A stretch of 64,000 bases of DNA, taken from positions 12,001,524 to 12,065,523 of the forward strand of contig OY725488.1 of assembly GCA_963281255.1 (NCBI GenBank), given 5' to 3'. Shown piece after piece: positions 23,907-36,154 of this stretch (the stretch's first letter is position 1; every line of letters starts with the position of its first letter). The position numbers and the translations under genes were made by a program. The notes beneath the pieces were generated by a model. The model worked only from the letters and a program-made list of their open reading frames with translations. It had not been told where the DNA came from and ran no database searches. Origin of the DNA: Aphrocallistes beatrix (taxonomy: Eukaryota > Porifera > Hexactinellida > Sceptrulophora > Aphrocallistidae).

Positions 23907-24348
23907 CAGGGGTGTAGTGTAGGGGGAGCGGGGGGGAGCAGCGCTCCCCCACTACAAATTCAAGGGGATCGGCGCTCCCTCAATTTAACTTGACGATTGT
24001 TATTACCTATAGAATCGTTTGGCAAGAATGGATTGCGGAGTCGGCTGTTTTATAATGTACTGAAAGCATACATGCCAACCTCTGCATGCAAAATAACGGG
24101 ACATAAGTAGTACTTTTAGCGGGACACTGAGTTATATCGCGGGACATCGTATATTTGTATTATACCTGTAGGCTGAACAAGCGGGACAATTACACTTTTC
24201 GCAACGTTTTCGCGCGACGTAGCTCTCTAAGCCTCTCTTCATATGTCCGAAAAGGCGAAAAAATTTCTTTGGGGGAGCGCTTATCAAATAATATATTATA
24301 TTCTTTTATAAGCGCTCCCCCAAAAGAAATTTGAGCACTACACCCCTG
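23907..24348. mobile_element. hAT-like MITE with nested palindromic element
   Basis: The ends CAGGGGTGTAGTG and its inverse CACTACACCCCTG close a 442-bp unit. Imperfect 8-bp duplications TGTGATAG (23899-23906) and TGTGACAG (24349-24356) flank it. GGGGGAGCG words occur near both ends. A CATACATGCCAAC fragment with CGGGACA words is inserted inside at about 24064-24200. Confidence 0.75.
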
Positions 24349-24442
24349 TGTGACAGCCATTCTTAACGTTCTAACTAGCCTTTACAACTTAACGTGGCCT
24401 GTTATACATGTACAGTTTAGTTCAATTTGATCATAATATTAC

Positions 24443-24673
24443 CTTTCTAAAACTGCGAGAGTAAACATTAATTCCAATCCATCCCAATCCTAGCAATATG
24501 AGAGTTTTCCAACCAATCAGAATAAATAATAGTAGGGATGTAGTAACAGCTAGCAGCAGGTTGTTGATAGACATGCCAGTCTTTACCTCGATCCTCCGCA
24601 CTAACTCCCTCACGTAAAGATCCATGTGTGAGTTTGCACGGTGCAGAATATCACTCTGCATTTTAGAGTAATC
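24443..24673 (-). CDS. REEP/TB2-DP1-like exon, orphan
   Basis: A single exon candidate of 77 codons between an acceptor-like TTTTTAG at 24674 and a donor AGAAAG|GTAATA at 24442, both in phase 0. It reads RIEVKTGMSINNLLLAV followed by a hydrophobic hairpin (SLLLFILIGWKTLILLGLGW). The pattern KTG plus two short membrane segments resembles the N-terminus of REEP5/6 family proteins, which shape tubular endoplasmic reticulum. I could not find the following exon (the conserved TB2/DP1 core with Tyr-Pro and Trp-rich blocks) before the NHL gene, nor an upstream ATG exon. It is either an isolated duplicated exon or part of a gene whose other exons I missed. An internal ATG at 24661 could start a shorter frame. 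Confidence 0.45.
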
Positions 24674-24852
24674 CTAAAAATATAAGAGATCATTACAGAA
24701 GGGATGGGAGTGTGCTGTGCTTCCACATTTTGGGGTGATAATATAATATTTTATGTTGCTTTACCATCCCAAGAAATACATACAAACTCGTATCCAAAGA
24801 TTCAGCATAAAATGATAGATTGATCCAATTTTAATGAGCAAATAGGTCCATA

Positions 24853-25473
24853 CTTAATAACTGTCCCGTTTTTTGGCGGGACGCCCGCTTTTTCAGGCAT
24901 GTTGAAAAAAAGTAATGACCCACGAAAACGTCTCAACAAGAGGAATTGTCCCGCTTTTCAGTGTGTAATACTAATACAAATATAATATATCCCGCTTTTT
25001 TCCTTCCAGAGGTTGAAATCACTATTATCCGTAATGATAGGGAGCTGCACTAAAAATATAGATCCTGTAACTAGTGGAGTCACAAGTTCGTTGGGATACT
25101 TTTATTTAGAGGTCCCTAAGTTATTCAATATATCATTGTGTAATTCATGCAGGATATTGGAGGGTCTCTTGGGCCTGGAGACATTGCATACCCTTGACCT
25201 ATGGTTATGACGCTTTCCGGTAACAATAACAACCGAGAGTCCAAAACAATTCTATTATTATGGCAACATATTTGTCAACCGTCTTTGGCGGATTATCCCA
25301 CTTTTTCACTCTTCTATTGAGTTAATTTTCATGAGTACCGGTTTTAGGTGACATTTCCCCATTGTGCCATGTTTTTATTTATTCTATGTATAGTACTTCT
25401 CTATTACGTCCCACCATGTCCCACGAAATTCAGCACTGCGTCCCACTTTAACCATGGCTCAAGTTGGCATATA
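24853..25473. repeat. Cluster of CATACATGCCAAC-family fragments
   Basis: Two blocks, 24853-25010 (CATACTTAATAACTGTCCCG, TGGCGGGACGCCCGC) and 25263-25473 (CATATTTGTCAACCGTC, ending AAGTTGGCATATACC), carry the words of the 166-bp palindromic family. The rest of 25010-26240 holds no gene I can support. Confidence 0.5.
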
Positions 25474-25791
25474 CCTGTAAACTATATTGTAGAACTTCAT
25501 AAAGTACACATTATTTTTACAAGCAAAATCAAATACCTTTTAGTTTCTGGAACTTGAGAAGAGAAGTGTAGAAATATAATACGTTAATGTGGATATATAA
25601 ATGCATACAATATATGTGTTTAATTGAAATTTCTCTCCAGCATATCTCTTATATACTAGGCATATCTAGTATTATATTTCAAACATGGATACGTTGTTTT
25701 TATATTTGTCTTGCACAGAAGATAACTAATTTCTGCAAGACATTACTTTTCTTGGTGAACAGTTCATGGTCTAACAACCAATATCAATGTA

Positions 25792-25927
25792 CAGTAGAAC
25801 TCGGATAATACGTACCCCTCCGGGAAACGGAAAAATGAGTACTAAATGATTTGATATTACATAGGCATCTCTATATTAAATGAATTTTAGTCCTGAGAAA
25901 TGAGTACAGACTAGCCGAGTACTATTG
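25792..25927. mobile_element. CAGTAGAACTCGGATAA MITE
   Basis: Starts CAGTAGAACTCGGATAATAC after TA and ends in a partial inverse (TAGCCGAGTACTATTG). A related unit lies at about 40394-40606, where ACGTACTAACCGAGTTCTC is the inverse end. Pogo/Tc1-type by its CAGT end and TA flank. Confidence 0.55.
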
Positions 25928-26240
25928 TATTCCATTTCTATGCTAAATACTTCATTTATAATAAGAATATAATTTTTTCACCTCAACTCTTACGTATATT
26001 TATTCAAGTCTTGAATATTTCACTTGCAACAGTTTAACCGAAAACTGGCGACGAATGAACTTATGCAAATATTGGAGATTCGAGCAAAAAAAATGAAAAT
26101 AAGATTCTGGGCCATTCGACTTGGTATAATCATTCATCCGTTATAATAACATTCACTTTATCAGACAAAGAATAGTAGTTCTGAATTATACACATAACCT
26201 ATAGATAATAATAAACAAACACAAATTGTTTAGGTCGTCT

Positions 26241-28559
26241 CTAAATATTTTCAAGCTTAATTTTGATTCCATTCTTCGCATGACACACTAACCCTAAATC
26301 TGGTTCATAGGAATGTTCCTCATCAAGTAAAATTCTGTATTTCTGCAGAAGTAGAGATACAAATATTTGCATCTGCAAAATGGCAAATTTTTGTCCAATG
26401 CAATTTCTAGGCCCAGCTGAGAAGGATAGGTAAGAGTAAGGATGGATTTTGTCAATATTTTCGGGACTGAACCTGTTTGGGTCAAATTTATCCGGTTCGG
26501 GCCAGAATTCTTCCAAATAGTGTGCTTGGTATATACCAATATTAATCTTTGAATCTTTAGGAAGTTTGATCCCTTCTATCACCATTGGTTTCTTGTTGAT
26601 CTTGATAACGTTTGTAGCCACAGGGTACATCCTGTAGGTTTCCTTGAAGAACATAGTCAAATACTTTAGTTCTTGAATATTTTCAGCTGAAACCTCATCA
26701 CTCTCATCTAAATTCGAACAAATAATTATAGATATCATAATTCGACAATTGAACTATCCTATATAACAGTCGAATTCACTTATTAGCAACTCGGGTTTTG
26801 TTTACAAAACGGTTGCTAATACGCAAAGTTGCTGAAAGGGTAACAGAATTAATGCAAAATCTAGATTTGACCTTGAAAACTGTTTGGAAATATAGCAATA
26901 TTGCAATTAGGAGAGTTGCTATTAAGCGAACTCCACTGTATTTTCCGTTAATTAGATAACTAATTGACATGAAGTTGTTCTGAACTAAATAGGTATCGTT
27001 AAAATACCACTGGATCCCTTATAATCGCATTTATATTTAGGAACATAGTTTATTTTTTGTATATATGTATCTGTATAAATTCAATGTTCATTTAGATTTA
27101 AATGCAGTGCTGTATCGTCAATTTCTTGACATATTTCTAAACCTCGTCATTCATTGCAAACACCACTAAATCTGTGGTAACTAAACTTCAGATATTTACA
27201 TTCTGTAATGTTGATGAATGAATTCATTCAAAATTCTTGAAAAAAACATGTTTTTCAATGTGTAAACTTCAAAATTTAGGAGATTAAAGAATCAGTTGTC
27301 AAATGAAGAAAAAAGGTTTTCGAAATGCACACATTTAAATTCCATACATGCCAATGTCCCGCTATTTTCACTCTTCTATAATTTTCATGAGTGTCTGTTA
27401 TAGGAAATATTTGTCCATTATATCCTGATTTTTTAAATCGTATGTTTAGTACTATCCTATTGCGTCCCGTCATGTCCCACGAAATTCAACACCGCGTCCT
27501 GTTTTTATCATGGCTCAAGTTGGCATGCATGAAATTCATATATTACATGTCCTAGAACTTACTTAAGACGCTTTGTATTTCTTCTCTACACTTCTCTTGG
27601 AGTTCAGGGTATTTACCAAGATTGTAAATAACCCAACCAAGCGAGCTAGAAGTAGTCTCTTGCCCTCCGAAAACAAACAAACTCACTTCACTCTCAACCT
27701 CTTCGTCTGAAAGTAAGCTCCCATCTGATTTAGGAGTCGTTAACAGAATAGTGCCGAGATCTTTCTTATATGTTTCACCATACTTCCTAATCTCTTCACG
27801 ACGTTCTTGAATGAACTGCATATTCATTTTGTAGAGATAGTTCGTTGCACTGTGAAATCGTTTACCATTTGATGTACAATTGTAGATGAAATCTACATAC
27901 AAGAGTGGGTTCTTGATTCGGTACATGACTGAATCTTGAACAGTGTTTAGGGCTGAAATATAATCCTCTAACGAGAATCCTTCCCTTTCTAGAATCGAAC
28001 CTTCGAGAGAAAAAGAAGATTGGAAGAAGGAATCAAGTGCGAGAGCGCTGATATCGGGAGATGAGTTGAAGTATTCAGAATCCTCACAATGTTGTCTCCA
28101 TTTTAACAGCATAATCTTCGCTGTTCGGTTGATCGGCTTGATATATTGATTGAGCATTTCAATGTAGAAGACGGAATCGCACATATTCCTTTTATCCTTC
28201 CAAATTAAACCGTTTGAGAAGAATAGATTGTCTTTTTTCTTCAAAAATCCTGAAATGAAAGTTCCTCTATCATACTTTACTTCATCGTACACTTGTTTGA
28301 TTATTTCAGGATGAGTTACCGAAACTAGAACAACCCATGGTGCACAAACAATTCGATACAGTTTGGGGTATTCGATATTGCATACTTCCTGTGCAACTGG
28401 AATGCTTTTGAAAGTGGTTTCAACTCTTTCGAATGTCCGAAAAATCAATGTGAGATTGGAGGTCCAGGAAGTGCCCTCAGGATAAAGATACGTCTCCAAA
28501 ATGGAATCACCACCATAGTCAAATATATGGATAATGTAGTGAGGGAAATCCAAAGGATG
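26241..28559 (-). CDS. Cytochrome P450, CYP4-like (5' exon missing)
   Basis: Two exons are resolved. The first is 28559-27563, from an acceptor-like GGAATAG before HPLDFPHYIIHI to a donor TTAA|GTAAGT. The second is 26707-26241, after acceptor TTTAG. The phase-1 junction restores SVLNESDEV, about 488 aa in all. Hallmarks: a WKDKRNMCDSVFY helix-C region like the CYP4-clade WxxRR, the I-helix oxygen-binding FGGQETTSS, ExxR in FKETYRMYP, the PDKFDPNRF segment, and the haem loop FSAGPRNCIGQKFA with its Cys ligand. The N-terminal membrane anchor and Pro-rich hinge are absent and should lie in an unseen upstream exon. The only early start-like codon is TTG. The 855-bp intron holds two short elements. 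Probably an ER-bound monooxygenase; substrate unknown. Confidence 0.88.
26767..26938. mobile_element. CAGTCGAATTCACTTATTAG MITE in P450 intron
   Basis: Inverted ends CAGTCGAATTCACTTATTAG and the inverse of CAGTGGAGTTCGCTTAATAG, with TA at the right flank. About 172 bp. A CATACATGCCAA element occupies about 27343-27528 of the same intron. Confidence 0.65.
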
Positions 28560-31500
28560 CTATTCCATAAGAAAGAAATGATGCTAGATAGCATGTTCGT
28601 ATTTCTATATAGAAATGTGTGATAAACATGTTATTATTTCCTATAGTTATTGTATATTGTAATAAATAAATTTGTGTCTCAATGGGGTTTCCACCCTTTG
28701 TCCTGAATTTATGTGCTTGTACAAATAAATGCATATATGTTCTATTATCTCATTCGAGCATTAATGTGAATGGACGAGTATTGTCAATCTTGCACTGATA
28801 TCACGACTCACCTGAATTAAACCCAATTAGATATAAATATAGTAATAATACTGATTTTCTTAGAAACGCATTAATGCTGCTGTGAGTTGTCTTATATACT
28901 AGTTGAGTGCGCAGATTCTGTTGAATTTATCAGTGAAATATTTCTCTAACTATTATATATTCCAAATTATGCCATTTTATAGGTATCTGTAGAAAACAGG
29001 GAATACTTACAACTTGATAATATCGTATTAAATGGGCTTCACTATCTCCATGATCCATTATTCCATTAATAGACCATTACTCCAGGCCTTCAGCTATAAA
29101 GTAGAGGAAGTGAAACCTATTATAAATGGCATTCTATCGATTCAAATTATTGGAAATTTTTTCTCTCAAAGTATTCATTTCTTGGACATTTTAATGTCAT
29201 TCATTCTACCTGCGGGTCAGTTGAATTGATTGATTGATTAACGGAATTTCTGGTAAAAATTAATTTCTAGTTTAGTTTTTTATCATTATTTTTGCATTCA
29301 TTTTGTCCAAATTTGAGGAATCTTGCATATTATGAAATCATACTGTCTGCTTCCATGGGCTTATGTACAGCGTCTCCAGAACCCTAATCAGAAATCTGTT
29401 TTGTGGTCTGCCCCTCATAGAGGGGAAATCCTGGCGACATCTCTGCTTACATAGGCGCCGAACCGGGGAGCTGGAGTGCTCGAGCCTCCCCACCTGGAAT
29501 CCCCCAAATGATCCAGAGAACTCCAAAGTTCAGCCAATTGGATAATCTTTCCCAAATTTCGGCGTTCCTCCTCATTGGCTGATATTGCGCTTTCATATTC
29601 CTGAATAATGGCACAGTCTGAAATATTGCTAATGTCACCATTACTGCAGCATAAAGGATTTAGTAGCTAGTTTTGTAAATTCATCAAGAATCTACTTAAG
29701 CAAGTAATAATGTTATGTGCATTAGTTTTACAAAATGGCTAATGTCATAATCTATGAGTAATACAAAATATTTTCAAACCTTAGTAAAGACTTCAATTTT
29801 CCAGCTTCAAGCAAGACTCAAAGACTTAACAACTATTTACGTAATTCGATTACATAGAATATTACTTGTAATTGACAGATATAATTGTACAGACAACGCA
29901 TTCTTCAACAATCTGCCAATTTATCTAATGCGAATTAAGGATTCCATGAATCCTATGAATTCTTTGCAAACTGCTGCTATACGCGTATCAGAAGATGGAT
30001 AAATTCAACTATGATATTCATGTGCAATCATACATAATGTTATGATTTCTTCTGAGAACAGCTGATGTATTAGGAAACAGAAATATTTTTACTGTATAGA
30101 CTACCTTCCCTTGACATGTATGGCTTGCAATCATTTCATACTTACCAACCCTCCAGGGAAATAGCTTATGATCCAGGGATCCAGGGATTTAATGAAAAAT
30201 CGGGGATTTTGAACTTTTAACTAGCCTATAATCATTTCCATTATTATAATATAGTTTATATATTTTATTTATTGAGAATTGAATTTATTGAGTAATTTAA
30301 TGTTCCTCATTATTTAGCAAGTCTTCAGGAATCCAGGAAAATTTCCTGGATCACGAATTTCAAAAATCTTTCTAAAATTTTGAGATGACATTACCTCTCA
30401 TTTAATAAATTAAAAGATATTAAGATCCAGGGATTTACCATTGAAATCCAGGGATATTTTCGAGGAGGTTTATAAGTATAAATTTAATTCTTGTTTCTGT
30501 ATTCTAAGGGATTAACTCTACACTTCCCAATAGACACAATCTTGAAGTCACGAAAGTCTTCAGCCATTTTCTATCACACAAGCCATGCAAATGCGGGGTA
30601 GTGGTGGTAAAATTTTGTAAATGTAATGAATGCTAAAATGTTAAGCATTAGAATCAAGACAAGTGTGCTTCGCTTGTACACATGAAAAGCCTTTCGGTCG
30701 CCTGTACTAATGCAATTATAATAACGCCTATTTAAAAATTAAATTAATTGACGACTACGTATGTTTAATACTCGAGATGTGCTAGTGTACATCTCAAGTA
30801 TTAAACATACTACGTATAAAAATATTTGCACAACTTCATTATTTCACGTCCAAATAGTACTATAGTTCTATTCATGAAGATGAGTAGTCCAAATGGTATA
30901 AATACGACTAATCGGACTTCAGATTCGAAATACAGTCCGAACACCTCTATGTCAATGATCACAAAAATCACAAAAATCTGATTAGTGAATTTGTTCCAAT
31001 TAGTGAAATAGCAATAGTTTAATGGAATATTAACTATAATAAATTTATATTGTTGGATTTTAATAAAGATATTATTTAGTTATGATTGCTTTTTTAACGC
31101 GGTTTCTCAATCTTATTGAAAGATATAAGATTATAAACGTTGATTTAAAGCATTGAGATGAAATGAATTATATTTTGGGTGTTCGGATTGTAACTTTGAA
31201 GTGTTCGGATTAGCGAGGGAGTACTGTATACATATTCGAATTAGTCAGAATCGAATATTTCTAATCAAATTTCAATTCTAATGCCTTGAAATTATAAATC
31301 GCTGCCACTCCATGCAACATATGTCCATTTTATCCACTGTACATGATGGCAATGAATTATAACTAGTGGCACAAGTTTAATACTTTTAATCATTGAGTTG
31401 AGCAATTTCGAAATTCTTTGATATACAAGTATATCCTCAGGCTACACGTCCATGTAGTGGGCTTGTTTATACATGTACTATTAAAACTTATTTATATTCA

Positions 31501-31648
31501 CTTGTTGTTTAATAACATTACCAAATCTTTAATTATTTCAAAACAAACTGATACACAAATACAATGTAATAATACCAACTACAACAGTATTAGCATCCTA
31601 ATGATACATAATATTGTTATACATACTTGTTATGTAGCAGAAGTGTAC
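28560..31648. other. 3.1-kb stretch without a supported gene
   Basis: Only short open frames are seen. A more GC-rich patch at 29340-29560 has frames on both strands but no recognisable domain. At 30137-30481 the ends CATACTTACCAACCCTCC and GGAGGTTTATAAGTATA enclose repeated ATCCAGGGAT words, a probable MITE. A hairpin lies at about 30755-30822. A degenerate Helitron-like tail lies near 30660-30710. Confidence 0.6.
30755..30822. repeat. Hairpin of about 27-bp arms
   Basis: TACGTATGTTTAATACTCGA and AGATGT are mirrored by ACATCTCAAGTATTAAACAT and ACTACGTA across a short loop. No coding frame. Confidence 0.7.
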
Positions 31649-32674
31649 TCAATGGTGTAGATTATCATGATACTTGGCTACAACAGGTTTTATTATCTCA
31701 TTTATATGATTCTGTCGGTGCTTCGTGACAAGATAATTACCAACATTAATAGCTACAAGGTACAGATAGTTCAGATTCACTACTAGTGCATAAAATGCAT
31801 ATCCAAAACCTTCAATACCGCCTTGATAATTGTATATTATTGTGTGGGGGTATATGTAAGGTAGAATCGTTATTATTATATCATCTTGTGGAATAGCGAT
31901 ACCGAAGAACGCAATGACTACAAGAATGCTGGCGACTCTATAGTGCCTACGGATAGCACGCTCTCTCATATAATCCTGTTTACTCTTGAATAATCTCGCT
32001 TCCACCTCTCGACTCTTTAGATGTTTGTAAAACCTTCGTGAGTAGACCAGAAAGAGGGAGAAATCAATGAAAAATGCCAGAGTATGTAAGCAACTAAAAA
32101 TTACAACCAATTCATTTGATTGCATAGAATCCTCTAGGTATCTACCTACCACGAACACAGTACACCTCACAGCTATACAACCAGTCCATCTCAACAGAGT
32201 GTGCTTGTAAGGACAGTGAAGATATACTAACCAGAGTACCTTCAGTAGTAGACATGGGATGATGATGTGGCAGTGATATGCTATGAGAAATATATAGGAA
32301 AATATAGGTTCGATTTGTCGATAATATTCGATTAGATCGGAATGAAACATATATCTGAGCCAACAGCCAAAGTTCAAAATCGAAAATGATAAGTTAAAGG
32401 TTATTTCAACAATGACAATGACGACGATGAAATTCGCTATCATCACCTTAATTTTCAGGTTTTTTAGAGAATTCTGGAAACAATGATTGATCAAGTCATC
32501 ATCCGAAATATTCCTGATATTTCGAACTAACAGATACCTCTTTCTGACATAAAAGTAGAGTACAGCTGAAGCTAGAAAACAGAACATCAGACTAGTGAAT
32601 GGGGCTATCTCGCATAATATCACAGTGATATGATTGTAAGCTATTAGAACCGCATGCTGTGTGCTGTTATCCAT
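31649..32674 (-). CDS. 7TM-type membrane protein, type b
   Basis: The frame is open from 32800, but that end begins at TTG; the first ATG that fits is at 32674 (MDNSTQHAVLIAYNHITV), giving 341 aa. About seven hydrophobic segments are visible: residues about 8-40, 75-105, 120-148, 152-178, 193-218, 245-270 and 280-310. The block SRRFYKHLKSREVEARLFKS followed by RRHYR and FFGIAI matches the cytoplasmic-loop block HTRMFYRTLRWRSVELRIRS of the type-a proteins at 51551 and 59955, so the two types are distant paralogues. I do not recognise a known receptor family. An N-glycosylation site (NST) lies at the N-terminus, suggesting it is outside the cell. It is divergent from the CC-beta gene starting 680 bp away. 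Decayed copies lie at 49925 and 56925. Confidence 0.75.
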   Translation of the reverse strand: MDNSTQHAVLIAYNHITVILCEIAPFTSLMFCFLASAVLYFYVRKRYLLVRNIRNISDDDLINHCFQNSLKNLKIKVMIANFIVVIVIVEITFNLSFSILNFGCWLRYMFHSDLIEYYRQIEPIFSYIFLIAYHCHIIIPCLLLKVLWLVYLHCPYKHTLLRWTGCIAVRCTVFVVGRYLEDSMQSNELVVIFSCLHTLAFFIDFSLFLVYSRRFYKHLKSREVEARLFKSKQDYMRERAIRRHYRVASILVVIAFFGIAIPQDDIIITILPYIYPHTIIYNYQGGIEGFGYAFYALVVNLNYLYLVAINVGNYLVTKHRQNHINEIIKPVVAKYHDNLHH

Positions 32675-33292
32675 AGTTAAGTTTCCGAATTTATTATTTT
32701 TCCTGATTTTGTTTTCTGTAACTATATTCCTTTGCTCTGTATTTATACTTGAGAATGATCTAGTTCCATTATATTTCTGGATAATTTTATCCTGAGCCAA
32801 GAATATTCATTAATTTCTTGGCACAAAAAAAATTAGAATAATATTATGTTTTCAAAAATTCCTTCCTTGCGCTGTGCCAAGATAATTCTAACCTAAAAAA
32901 TACCCCTAGTTCATCGCGGCAAGGAGCAATTTTTGGGAATATGAAGAGTGTAAGAATATTACCTTGAACAAATTTTAACTACGTATTTTAACTGACTGTG
33001 TAGTGTATACATATTTATTGTGTAATCTTAAATTAGTGTCGTCGTAAATCAGTTGATTTATTTGCAGAATAATATACTGAATTAATTCCAAATATAGTCA
33101 AATATTTCATTAGAGTAGAGACATTACTTTCAGTAAAGTAGTAAAGGAGATATCCCCTTTCATAAACATGATTCAATTCTGTTTTGAGGAAACTAGGCAC
33201 AAACCTATCAACTATTCCCCAATCTGACTTTCCTTCTCACTACAACACAACACAAAACAATATCAGCTCATACCAACACATTTCTCATCTGC

Positions 33293-33300
33293 TATAAATA
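33293..33300 (+). promoter_or_regulatory. TATA box of CC-beta gene 1
   Basis: TATAAATA, 55 bp before the ATG. The surrounding CATCTGCTATAAATATGCAC and TAAATTTTCTTCACAAAC match CC-beta gene 2 almost exactly. Confidence 0.75.
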
Positions 33301-33354
33301 TGCACTCAGTTAACTATTCGACAATAAATTTTCTTCACAAACCTTAAAATAGCT

Positions 33355-35401
33355 ATGGCTTCTAATTATCCACAAGAAAAAACAATATTCGATCCAGGAA
33401 CATTCGATTCAACTGAAATATCCATCAGAAAAAGCTTTAACTCTATGACGCAGAAACTGATGGATAGGAGGGACCAGCTGATTGAACAATTATGCGAGAT
33501 AAGGGAAAATTATCTCTATGAAGAAGAGAAGAGAACAGAGAATCTCAAATACTTGGATAAGATGATCATGGAGAAGCAAAATGAGAATATTGAACGTTAT
33601 TCAAAGATAAATGAGAAGATGATCATAGACTGGAAAGCACAGCAAGAACAATACAGTCACCCGAATCCTATCCCTTCTCCTCATTTCGATACATATCATC
33701 TTGAAGAACTACTAAATCAGATGGAAAAGTTTGGAGCACTAGAAGACCCAACTTCGAAAGGTAAGAAAGGGAAGGGACATGTAGAGCTGGATCATCCATA
33801 TGCTGTAGTGTGGGATAGGAAAGAGAATGTGTCAATGTGGATATAGTTAACGACTGGAATAAGAGAATACAGTTACTTCTTACCCTAGAGGGATGATTCA
33901 TTAGATAATTTGATAAGGGATAATCCATGAGGCATAACTCTGTTCAAAATCATGCAACATAAAACTATCATATCTTAAATATTAAAATGCAAAGATTTTT
34001 GTGTGTTTATTTGTTCGATTAGATTGAAGAAATAGCAAGTCGTAGAGATACGAAAATTGGCATGTAGGTGCCAAATGATCAGTCTACGATTAAGGTGTAA
34101 ATTTTGAATATCATATTTTCGGTCTATATGATAAATTATTTGTTTTTTCCTTCATTTAGAATATTTACATAAAGTAAAAATCCCCCAAAATAGGATAGAT
34201 TGAGTAATCCCAGGCGTCCGCAGGACGATTCTACGGACACTAAGTGTCCGCAAGCAAGCGAAGCGCGGTTGTTTATAACTAAAAAGCTAGGATTTTTAGT
34301 ACAGCTAACCATTCATGCATCCATCCGTACGGCCTTCTAGATGCATACATCCTAAGTGACCAGCCAAATGCTGGTTTGACCAGAATCTCAGTTCAAGGAG
34401 CTGAATTTAAAAAATTATTTTTCCCAATATGAACTTAGATTGACTCGTTCAATATGATGCATATTTACTTTATTCAATAAATTAACCACACTGAACAGCA
34501 ATTTATTGCCTAATTTCAAAATTAGCTTTTTTATTGTATAAACTGTTTATGACCAGCATTTCAGCCTTGGTTAAGTTGTGGTCTATGTTCTTGAGAAGAC
34601 ACGATAGAGATTACGACATAATGTTACATAGGGAGGGAGTGTTGGATTTGTAGATTTCTGCGTTACATAACGTTAGAGCGGCTCCTATAAATAAATGCAA
34701 AATTCTGAAAAAACGTCTCGAAATGGTGTGAAAATATGTATATAAAGGTGTTAAAATATGCAAATAACCTTTTTTATTGCTATACATTATAATAAATTTA
34801 GAAGATATCAAACATAAGTTGTGGCTTTCAAGTATTAATAACAATGACATTCTATTGTAGTGTCGTACAATGATTTTTATGAGAAAAGATGTGGCAAATT
34901 TAAAACCACAAGCGCGCTTCGCTTGCTTGCGCTGCAGGGCTGGCGGACACTTTGTGTCCGCCGGAGGCTCCCTTCGGTCGCCTGGAGGTGACATTGGTTA
35001 ATTAAACGGGATATATCATCTCTAAATATGTCCATCTTAGTTTTAAAATCGATATCACTCGAAAAAACACCAAATTTGTCAAATTTTAAAATTTTGATGA
35101 GTAATAATGACGTCATAGCAGAGTGATGAGTCATTATTTTTTGATGATAGTTGCATTTTATGTGAAACGTGTTAGTATACAGATTTTATTAAAATTTCAG
35201 CCTTCTATCTCCTATAATGGCTGAGTTATGCCCGAATAACTGTATTGCTTGACTTTTAAAAATATGACAATGACGTCATAATTCCATGATGAGTCGACAT
35301 TTTGCTCTGAGCTCAGAACTTACTGGAGCCATAGCCAAAACTCTCCCACATGCCAAAAATCAGCTTTCTGTGCCGGGCAGTTTCTTCAATCAATTCGTTA
35401 C

Positions 35402-35460
<59 letters not shown>

Positions 35461-36083
35461 TACACAAACAATAATCGAGTTTTAATAGTAAGGATTTTTT
35501 TGCAGAGGTGTGAAGATTTCGCTTAGATCTTCGAACTTAATCGTAGCCAAATAATTTGACACCTACATGCCAATTTTCATATATCTAAGACTTGCCAATT
35601 CTTCAATCAATTCGGACAAACACAAAAATAAAATCCTAGCGTTTTAATATATACAAGCGCGCTTCGCTTGCTTGCGCTGCGCGGCTTGCAGACACTGTGT
35701 GTCTGCAGATTTACCCAGTGGGCGCTTGGGGATATTGGAGAAACAATACGTCGCTTTCTTGTTTTATACTAAGTCGCTGGATTGTCATTTGTCTATGGTT
35801 ACATGAATGAAATCAGAACTGTAGCAGAAATATTGTTTTGTGATAAATATAATTTACTTCGTATTAAGTCAACTAATCCTGAATGTAAGGTCAATTTGAA
35901 TCCACAAAGTTCACATTGCTAATGATTATTATACTTAAATAATCAATTCAAGTCCATGTCGTTAAAAGTTATTTTTTGATCGAATTGATTGATCGCAGCA
36001 TATAATACACTTTAATTGTTGTTAACAATCAAATTATAGACTCAAAACAGCAGTGTTCAATCATCCTTACTATTAAAACTCGA

Positions 36084-36154
<71 letters not shown>

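Noticed and set aside
29447..29641. Minus-strand frame ending LQLPGSAP, as the missing 5' exon of the P450
   Set aside because: It has a donor-like GTAAGC, but the splice phase does not fit the exon at 28559 and the membrane anchor is unconvincing.
35400..36152. TA runs as a possible CRISPR-like or satellite array
   Set aside because: Simple dinucleotide microsatellites inside two copies of a transposon.
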